NCBI RefSeq assembly: GCF_003122325.1 | Contig: NZ_QFBC01000012.1 | Coordinates: forward strand, 1 to 64,000 | Length of the DNA: 64,000 bases | Source: Rhizobium album | GTDB taxonomy: Bacteria > Pseudomonadota > Alphaproteobacteria > Rhizobiales > Rhizobiaceae | Direction: 5' to 3' | Part shown: piece after piece, positions 58,499-64,000 of the stretch | Layout: every line of letters starts with the position of its first letter | Numbering within the stretch: the first letter of the stretch is position 1 | Program-made: the position numbers and the translations under genes | The notes under the pieces: model-generated | Databases searched by the model: none | Told to the model about the DNA's origin: nothing | Seen by the model: only the letters and a program-made list of their open reading frames with translations

Positions 58499-58651
58499 GA
58501 GGTCGATTTCGTCCGAATACGATGTCCGAAACATCCGTTCTGTTCGAAATCCTGTCAAGATAATTTGTGGACAGGGTGTTTCGCCCCTGTACGAAATCGA
58601 ACCTTTGCGTACAGGGCAGGTCCGTTGGCATGCAGATGTAAGGAGTGGCAA
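58499..58651. promoter_or_regulatory. Probable resolution (res) site and divergent promoters
   Basis: The 153 bases between tnpR and tnpA contain an inverted repeat CCCTGTACG (58588 region) and CGTACAGGG (58607 region), plus further TGTCCGAAA- and CCTGTC-like half sites, as expected for the subsites bound by the resolvase. Subsite limits cannot be fixed by eye. Confidence 0.6.
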
Positions 58652-61627
58652 ATGGCCAAACGGAAACTGCTCAAGGCTCAAGATCGGCAGACGCTTTTCG
58701 ACATTCCGGCCGACGAGGACAGTTTGATGCGATATTATTGCCTGTCGCCAACTGACCGCCTTGAAATCATGGTCCGTCGGCGTGAGCATAACCGGCTCGG
58801 CTTTGCGGTGCAGCTCTGCCTTATGCGGCATCCGGGTCGCCCGCTCCTGGCCAATGAACGGCCTCCTCAGGCGATGCTTCATTATATTGCCGAGCAGATC
58901 GGAGCCAACCCGGCGTCTTTCGATTTCTATGCCCACAGAGAGGAGACGCGCATGAACCATGTCGCTCATCTGTTGGGCTATCTGGAAATGAGAAGCGCCA
59001 CCGCAGAAGACCGGCGTGCGGCACTGCTGTCTGCAATTGACGCCGCCTCGACGACCGACAAGGGCATGCCGATTGCCAATTCTGTCATAGCGGCGTTCCG
59101 GGAACGTCGTGTTCTTCTGCCCGTTCCAAACGCGATTGAGCGGATGGGATTGGCGGCTCGCGCCATTGCTCGGCGGCGCGCCGAAACGGGTCTACTCTCG
59201 GATGTTGGTCCGGAAAAGCTGAAGATACTCGATGGATTGTTGGAGGTTGACACCGCGATCGGCCACACGCGCTTTCACTGGCTGAAAGCTACCCCGGAGG
59301 CGCCCGGAGCAATGAACCTGGTCGGATTGACGGAGCGCATCGCGTTCCTGCGCGCACTCGGCATTGATCCTCGCCTGCAGGCCCGCATCCCTTCCGGCCG
59401 TTGGGATCAGATCGTACGGGAAGGAGACGCTACACCGGCCTGGCTTGCCAGCGACTTCAACGCCAATCGTCGGCGTGCAACGATCGTGGCGCAGATCATC
59501 AAGCTCGGCCAAAAGCTCACGGACGATGCAGTGACGATGTTCATCAAGCTGATGGGCCGGCTGTTCTCTCAAGCCAACAATCGGAAAAAGCAGCGTCATA
59601 TGAGTTCCCGTCCGGAAACGTCGAAGGTGTTGCGGCTGTTTCTCGACACGATCGTTGCCTTGCAGGCAGCGAACGACAACGACGCCGATCCGATGACGAT
59701 GCTGGAGAGGCGCGTGGGCTGGCACAGGCTGCTGCAGATCAAACCCGGTCTTGAGGCGATGGTGGAAACAAACGAGGAGCCCGCATTGGTGATGGCGCGC
59801 GAACAACACGCGACCGTGCGCAAATATGCCGGACACTTTCTCCAGACATTCACGTTCCACTCTCGACGGCGCCACGACCCAATGCTGGCCGCAGTCGCCA
59901 CGTTGAGAGCATTTTATGCGGATGGGCGCCGTGTGTTGCCCGATCGCGTGCCGGTCGCGCACCTGACAAAATCGGAGCGTGAACTTATTTTCGAAAGCGG
60001 AAAACCGGATCGAGCACTCTACGAGATCGCAACCCTTGCGCTGTTGCGCGATCGGCTCCGGTCGCGAGATGTGTGGATCGACGGTAGCCACTCATTCCGG
60101 CCGATCGACGAACATCTGGTGTCGCAACCGGCCTTTATCGCCCTGAAACAGGAAGAAAAGCTTGGTCTCGGCGTTCAGAGCGACGGAGTGGCATGGCTGG
60201 CTGAGGTCAGGGAGACGATGGACTTCAATCTAAAACAGTTTGCCCGGCGAGCTCGTTATGGAAAGCTTGATGGCGTCAGGTTGGAAGCCGGCACCCTGAT
60301 CGTGACTCCACATGCCAGCGACATTCCCGCGACAGCCAAGGATCTGAAAGCCGAAATCAGTGAGATGTATCCGCTGATCGAAGTCCCGGATCTGTTGCGA
60401 GAGGTGCATGAATGGACGGGGTTTGCCGATCAATTTACCCATGTCCGGACAGGGGACGCGCCGCAAAATATTGCCGCCATGCTCGCTGGCGTGCTGGCTG
60501 ATGGCACCAACCTTGGGCCGAAGCGTATGGCAGGGGCGTCCAAGGGGATCAGCGCTCACCAGATCGGCTGGATGCGAAGCTTCCATGCCCGCTCGGAAAC
60601 CTATCGGCTCGCGCAGGCCTGCGTGACCGATGCCCATACGCGTCATCCCCATTCACAAATCTGGGGCAATGGCACGACAGCCTCTTCCGACGGGCAGTTC
60701 TTTCGGGCCAGCGACCGGGCGGCCAGACGCGGCGACATCAATCTCCACTATGGTAACGAGCCCGGCGTGAAATTCTACAGCGGTCTCTCCGACCAGTACG
60801 GCTATTATAGCATCCTGCCGATCAGCCCGACAGAAAGCGAAGCTGTCTATGTGCTCGATGGCCTGTTTGACCATGACACAATCCTCGACATCGAGGAGCT
60901 CTTCACCGATACCGGCGGCGCCAGCGACCAGCTATTCGGGCTATTCCCCATAGTCAACCGGCGCTTCTCGCCTCGTTTGCGTAATCTGAAGGATCGGAAA
61001 TTCCACACATTTGAAAAGGCGGACAGCTATCCGGTGCTGGCCAAGCATATCGGCGCGCCGATCAATACCGATCTCATCCTGGAGCATTGGGACAATCTCT
61101 TGCGTCTGGGCGTGTCGATCGCCACGCGCACTGTCGCGCCATCGACGATCCTCAAGTGGTGCTCCACGTCCTCGAAATCCAGTGATCTTGCCAAAGCGCT
61201 ACGCGAAGTCGGCCGCATCGAGCGAACGCTGTTCATGATCGAATGGTATTCGAGCCCGGCATTGCGCCGGCGCTGCCAAGCTGGCCTGAACAAAGGCGAG
61301 GCAGCGCATAAGCTCAAACGCGCTGTCTTCTTCCACGAACGCGGCGAAATCCGCGACAGATCGTTTGACAGCCAGGCCTTTCGAGCCTCCGGCCTCAACC
61401 TCGTCGTCAGCGCCATCGTTCACTGGAACACCGTCTATCTTAGCCGCGCTGTCGCCCATTTGCGCCAGCAGGGCCGAAACATCCCTGACGACATCCTCAA
61501 ACACGTATCGCCGCTGAGCTGGGAGCATATAAATCTCACCGGCATCTATTCCTGGGACGCAGAACAGCAGATGCCGGAGGGCTTCAGACCGCTGCGAACT
61601 CCGGGAAAATTCCTTATGGCGGCGTGA
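58652..61627 (+). CDS. tnpA: Tn3-family transposase TnpA
   Basis: 991 aa, full length. AAGGAG lies 6 bases before ATG 58652. The N-terminal DNA-binding half (RYYCLSPTDRLEIMVRRREH, NRLGFAVQLCLMRHPGRPLL) and the DDE catalytic half (VLADGTNLGPKRMAGASKG, HSQIWGNGTTASSDGQFFRA, the C-terminal NAIVHWNTVYLSRAV region with Glu) are present without interruption. It appears functional. Confidence 0.96.
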   Translation: MAKRKLLKAQDRQTLFDIPADEDSLMRYYCLSPTDRLEIMVRRREHNRLGFAVQLCLMRHPGRPLLANERPPQAMLHYIAEQIGANPASFDFYAHREETRMNHVAHLLGYLEMRSATAEDRRAALLSAIDAASTTDKGMPIANSVIAAFRERRVLLPVPNAIERMGLAARAIARRRAETGLLSDVGPEKLKILDGLLEVDTAIGHTRFHWLKATPEAPGAMNLVGLTERIAFLRALGIDPRLQARIPSGRWDQIVREGDATPAWLASDFNANRRRATIVAQIIKLGQKLTDDAVTMFIKLMGRLFSQANNRKKQRHMSSRPETSKVLRLFLDTIVALQAANDNDADPMTMLERRVGWHRLLQIKPGLEAMVETNEEPALVMAREQHATVRKYAGHFLQTFTFHSRRRHDPMLAAVATLRAFYADGRRVLPDRVPVAHLTKSERELIFESGKPDRALYEIATLALLRDRLRSRDVWIDGSHSFRPIDEHLVSQPAFIALKQEEKLGLGVQSDGVAWLAEVRETMDFNLKQFARRARYGKLDGVRLEAGTLIVTPHASDIPATAKDLKAEISEMYPLIEVPDLLREVHEWTGFADQFTHVRTGDAPQNIAAMLAGVLADGTNLGPKRMAGASKGISAHQIGWMRSFHARSETYRLAQACVTDAHTRHPHSQIWGNGTTASSDGQFFRASDRAARRGDINLHYGNEPGVKFYSGLSDQYGYYSILPISPTESEAVYVLDGLFDHDTILDIEELFTDTGGASDQLFGLFPIVNRRFSPRLRNLKDRKFHTFEKADSYPVLAKHIGAPINTDLILEHWDNLLRLGVSIATRTVAPSTILKWCSTSSKSSDLAKALREVGRIERTLFMIEWYSSPALRRRCQAGLNKGEAAHKLKRAVFFHERGEIRDRSFDSQAFRASGLNLVVSAIVHWNTVYLSRAVAHLRQQGRNIPDDILKHVSPLSWEHINLTGIYSWDAEQQMPEGFRPLRTPGKFLMAA

Positions 61628-61638
61628 CGTTCATGCTA

Positions 61639-61684
61639 CGTTCGAGCTTAGCGCAGGATTTTTGACTGCTCTTGTCCTGACCCC
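61639..61684. repeat. Right terminal inverted repeat of the Tn3-family element
   Basis: 46 bases, perfect reverse complement of 57872-57917, 11 bases after the transposase stop. Confidence 0.93.
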
Positions 61685-61776
61685 AAGTTCAGTTACGAGT
61701 GTCCGGCGGGGTTTTCAGTGAAGCGAGACATTGGCGCGGAGAGCGGACCTGGGATTTGCACCTAAATGGGACAAGG

Positions 61777-61809
61777 AGCCACTCCGGCAAGGGAGGCGCC
61801 GGAGTGGCT
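61777..61809 (-). terminator. Terminator of the SGNH hydrolase operon
   Basis: Perfect 12-bp stem AGCCACTCCGGC/GCCGGAGTGGCT with a 9-base loop, just after the stop of the minus-strand hydrolase gene. Confidence 0.7.
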
Positions 61810-61813
61810 TCGC

Positions 61814-62470
61814 TCAGAACAGCGCCACGACCTTGTCGGCGATGGCGTTTCCGAGCTTGATGTTGGTTTCGGCGGAAAAATGGATGCCATCGACGCCGTC
61901 GGTGGCTACGTGGTCGCCCGCAGCCAGGAACTCGACCTTGGTGAAATCGGCGAGCGCCTTGTAGAGGCCGGCGAGTTGTTTCGACTTCTCGTAACCGCCG
62001 CCAAACATTCCCTCGAACCACGGATCGGGCATCGGCGCGAGCGGCGGCGGGGCGACGACCAGCACCCGCGGCGCCGGATAGGGCGTGCCGACGCCGCCGG
62101 CCGAGGTCAGCACCTGGCCGACCAGCTTGCCCATGCCGTTGGCGATCTCATAAGGCGTGCGGTGGAAATAGGATTTCGTATCGTTGGTGCCGAGCATGAT
62201 GATGACGAGATCGAGCGGCAGATGGCTGGCGAGCGCGGTGGGCAGATAGGCGCTGCCATTCAGCCGGGCGTCGTTCGGATCGTCGAGACTGGTGGTGCGG
62301 GCGCTCAGGCCCTCCTCAATGATGTGGTAACCGTCGCCAAGTTTTGCGGCCATGGCGCCGGTCCAGCGCTGCTCATAGGGATAGCGCAGGGTGGGTGCGG
62401 ATTCCTTCACGGGAATCCATCCCCATGTCAGGGAATCTCCGAAGCACAGGATTGAGCGCTTTTCCGCCAT
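61814..62470 (-). CDS. SGNH-fold hydrolase (arylesterase/GDSL lipase-like)
   Basis: 218 aa. The four SGNH blocks are visible: GDSLTWGW with catalytic Ser, the Gly in EEGLSARTT, GTNDTK with Asn, and DGIHFSAE with the Asp-x-x-His pair. It would hydrolyse acyl or acetyl esters in the cytoplasm, as there is no signal peptide. AAGGAGG precedes ATG 62470. It lies 29 bases after an ABC permease gene, so it may process the sugar or ester imported by that system. Confidence 0.9.
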   Translation of the reverse strand: MAEKRSILCFGDSLTWGWIPVKESAPTLRYPYEQRWTGAMAAKLGDGYHIIEEGLSARTTSLDDPNDARLNGSAYLPTALASHLPLDLVIIMLGTNDTKSYFHRTPYEIANGMGKLVGQVLTSAGGVGTPYPAPRVLVVAPPPLAPMPDPWFEGMFGGGYEKSKQLAGLYKALADFTKVEFLAAGDHVATDGVDGIHFSAETNIKLGNAIADKVVALF

Positions 62471-62499
62471 TGACGTCCTCCTTGAATGGCTGTTGACTT

Positions 62500-63450
62500 T
62501 CATTTGCCGGCGCGAAGGCCGTATAAGATGGCCGCGAACAGGATGATCAGGCCCTGTGCGACGAGTTTGCCTGCATCGCCCACGCCGAACATCGTCATCA
62601 CGACGAAGAGAAAGGCGAAGCAGAGCACGCCGAAGAAGGGTCCCCAGACGCCACCCTCGCCCCGCCCGAAGACGACCCCGCCAAGAATGGTGGCCGCGAC
62701 CGACAGGATCGGCAGGTCGAGGCCGACGCGCACGCTGCCGACGGCGATGGATGCTGTCTGTACAAGTGCTGCAACCGCAGCCATCAGGCCGGCGAGCGTG
62801 TGGGCGAGAATGACCGTGCGCTCCACCGGCACGCCGGAAAAATGCGCGGCCGGCATACTTTCCCCGACGGCGGCGACGAAGCGGCCGAAGACGGTCTGCG
62901 ACAGGAGCAGCGCCATCAGCGCCGTCAGGACGATCCAGAAGAGCACGGGGCTCGGCACGCCGATGAGGCGGGTATTGAAGAGATCTGCAAAAATCTTCGG
63001 CACGTCGCCCGGCGGCTTGCCGCTCGAAAGATATTGCACGAAGCCGACCAGCACGATCGACAGCGCCAGCGTAACGATGACGGCGGAGACACGGCGCTTG
63101 GCCACCATCACGCCGTTGAAGAAGCCGATGGAAAGGCCGGTCACTAGCGCCAGCGCGACGTAGAAACCAAGCGAAGCGCCGGGGAAGATGCCGGAGGAGA
63201 TGCAATAATTGATGAGAAGGATGACGCCTCCGCCGGAGAGGTCGATCGATTTCACCCGCATCACCAACAGCTGGCCGAGCACCAGAATGCCGAGCGGCAC
63301 GACCTGGCGTACGAAGACGCCGAGCACATTGGCATTCATCATCTGCGGGCGCGCCACGAACAGGATCACCAGCAGCAGGGCGAGCAGGTAATAGGAGGGC
63401 GGAATCTTGGAGACGCGTCGGAAGACGGACGAATTGACGAGGGCCGACAT
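62500..63450 (-). CDS. Sugar ABC transporter permease (RbsC/XylH-like)
   Basis: 316 aa with about nine membrane helices (YYLLALLLVILFVARPQMMN, VVPLGILVLGQLLVMRV, LAGLMAAVAALVQTASIAVG). The signatures SIDLSGGGVI and AAVGESMPAAHFSGV fit the monosaccharide branched-permease family (BPD_transp_2). It forms the channel in the inner membrane together with the next permease. The ATP-binding and substrate-binding genes must lie beyond the window. Confidence 0.92.
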   Translation of the reverse strand: MSALVNSSVFRRVSKIPPSYYLLALLLVILFVARPQMMNANVLGVFVRQVVPLGILVLGQLLVMRVKSIDLSGGGVILLINYCISSGIFPGASLGFYVALALVTGLSIGFFNGVMVAKRRVSAVIVTLALSIVLVGFVQYLSSGKPPGDVPKIFADLFNTRLIGVPSPVLFWIVLTALMALLLSQTVFGRFVAAVGESMPAAHFSGVPVERTVILAHTLAGLMAAVAALVQTASIAVGSVRVGLDLPILSVAATILGGVVFGRGEGGVWGPFFGVLCFAFLFVVMTMFGVGDAGKLVAQGLIILFAAILYGLRAGK

Positions 63451-63452
63451 GA

Positions 63453-64000
63453 TCAGAGTCCGATCTTCTTGCGCGACTGGAGTGCAACGACGGCCATGAG
63501 CAGGATGCCCTTGACTGCCGTCTGCACGAAGGGCGTGATGTTGAGCAGGTTCATGCCGTTGGACAGCAGCGCCAGAACCGCGACCCCGATAACCGTGCCG
63601 TGCAGGCTGCCGACGCCGCCGGACAGCTGCGTGCCGCCGATGGCGACCGCCGTGATGGCATCCAGTTCCATCAGCAGGCCGACATTCGGATCGCCGGAGA
63701 CGATGCGCCCGGCAAGAAACACGCCGGCAAGAGCCGCGAAGAGCGAGCAGATGACATAAGCAAGCAGGATGTTGCGGTTGGCGGGAATGCCGAAATTGCG
63801 CGCCGCATCGGTCGAGCCGGAGGCGACACCGCCGCCGATGGCGAAGAGATGCAGGCCATAACGCGAGCCGTAGAGCAATTTCCAGGCGACGAGGATCATG
63901 ACGATGCCCCAGAAGACCGGCAGTGGAATGCCGAAAAGCGTGCCCTCCACCATCCAGCGCACGCCGTCCGGCACCGTGCCACCGGAAACCGGGCGCAACA
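63453..64000 (-). CDS. Sugar ABC transporter permease, partial (runs off the window)
   Basis: The C-terminal 182 residues of a second permease of the same family: IPLPVFWGIVMILVAWKLLY, LHLFAIGGGVASGSTDAARN and LDAITAVAIGGTQLSGGVGS (the family's characteristic AIGGTSLSGG-type motif). Its stop is 2 bases before the ATG of the next permease, so they are one operon. The start lies right of base 64000. Confidence 0.92.
   Translation of the reverse strand, partial: LRPVSGGTVPDGVRWMVEGTLFGIPLPVFWGIVMILVAWKLLYGSRYGLHLFAIGGGVASGSTDAARNFGIPANRNILLAYVICSLFAALAGVFLAGRIVSGDPNVGLLMELDAITAVAIGGTQLSGGVGSLHGTVIGVAVLALLSNGMNLLNITPFVQTAVKGILLMAVVALQSRKKIGL

Larger units (their letters stand above)
57872..61684. 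mobile_element. Tn3-family transposon, 3.8 kb, no cargo
   Basis: Bounded by perfect 46-bp inverted repeats that begin GGGGTCAGGACAAGAGCAGT. It contains only a serine resolvase (minus strand) and a transposase (plus strand), divergently arranged around a probable resolution site. Bases outside the two ends differ (TTAAT on the left, AAGTT on the right), so there is no 5-bp target duplication. Confidence 0.95.

Noticed and set aside
58565-58651. Transposase start at 58565
   Set aside because: The extra 29 residues would cover the resolution region; AAGGAG before ATG 58652 and the family N-terminus favour the later start.
61814-63487. 557-aa frame joining the SGNH hydrolase to an upstream extension
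   Set aside because: The part beyond 62470 is an out-of-frame shadow of the permease gene, and a strong ribosome site fixes the hydrolase start at 62470.
1-64000. CRISPR arrays, tRNA or rRNA genes, plasmid replication genes
   Set aside because: No regularly spaced repeats, no tRNA-like cloverleaf or rRNA sequence, and no RepABC-like proteins were found on reading the window.

Overview
The window looks like accessory DNA, probably a large plasmid or chromid, of a rhizobium-like alphaproteobacterium (Rhizobiaceae). This rests on the gene families present (DUF982, DUF2934, DUF6894, HWE kinase, rhizobial-type small heat-shock protein, two adjacent ku genes, an accessory Mfd, IS66 elements) and on alphaproteobacterial regulatory motifs: LexA boxes of the form GTTC-N7-GTTC and general-stress promoters of the form GGAAC-N16/17-NGTT. 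No rRNA, tRNA, replication or core housekeeping gene was seen. The species cannot be fixed from the sequence alone.

Layout. 1-576 is the tail of an IS66 transposase. 0.8-12 kb is a stress block: BON protein, cytoplasmic alpha-amylase, DUF4142 protein, orphan response regulator, DUF72 protein, Hsp20 behind a ROSE-like RNA thermometer, zinc alcohol dehydrogenase, DUF892 ferritin-like protein, catalase KatE and an FMN reductase-like protein. 12-20 kb mixes intact genes (Mfd, topoisomerase IB) with gene remnants (monooxygenase, photolyase, PPOX protein, DUF2177, UdgX-like, radical SAM repair protein, ImuA). 20-36 kb holds a PPC-domain protein, a disulfide oxidoreductase, a glutaredoxin-like protein, two ku genes, two broken ligD copies, an SDR lacking its catalytic Tyr, transglutaminase-like proteins and several frameshifted genes. 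36-45 kb is made of small, mostly uncharacterised proteins plus DUF4239, DUF4174, cupin and excalibur proteins. 45.7-48.5 kb is a tightly packed seven-gene operon behind a perfect LexA box, encoding an SRAP protein and a secreted nuclease. 48.8-49.5 kb repeats, in inverted orientation, the response-regulator module of 4.1-4.8 kb. 50-55 kb has a stand-alone ATP-dependent DNA ligase, a Crp/Fnr regulator and a decayed HWE histidine kinase. 55.8-57.9 kb is a damaged IS66 element cut by a 3.8-kb Tn3-family transposon (57.9-61.7 kb). The right end holds an SGNH hydrolase and two sugar-type ABC permeases.

How it fits together. At least 15 sites match the EcfG (RpoE2) general-stress promoter pattern, nearly all a short distance upstream of genes whose start they help to fix. 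Much of the window therefore reads as a general-stress-response regulon (osmotic and oxidative defence, DNA end joining, DNA topology). A second layer is SOS control: two perfect LexA boxes, one before the SRAP/nuclease operon and one before the remnant of imuA. More than 20 genes are truncated, frameshifted or stopped, chiefly between 12 and 35 kb and between 54 and 58 kb, while long genes such as mfd, katE and the Tn3 transposase remain open. Either these stretches are decaying or the assembly carries indel errors; the large deletions and gene fusions favour real decay.
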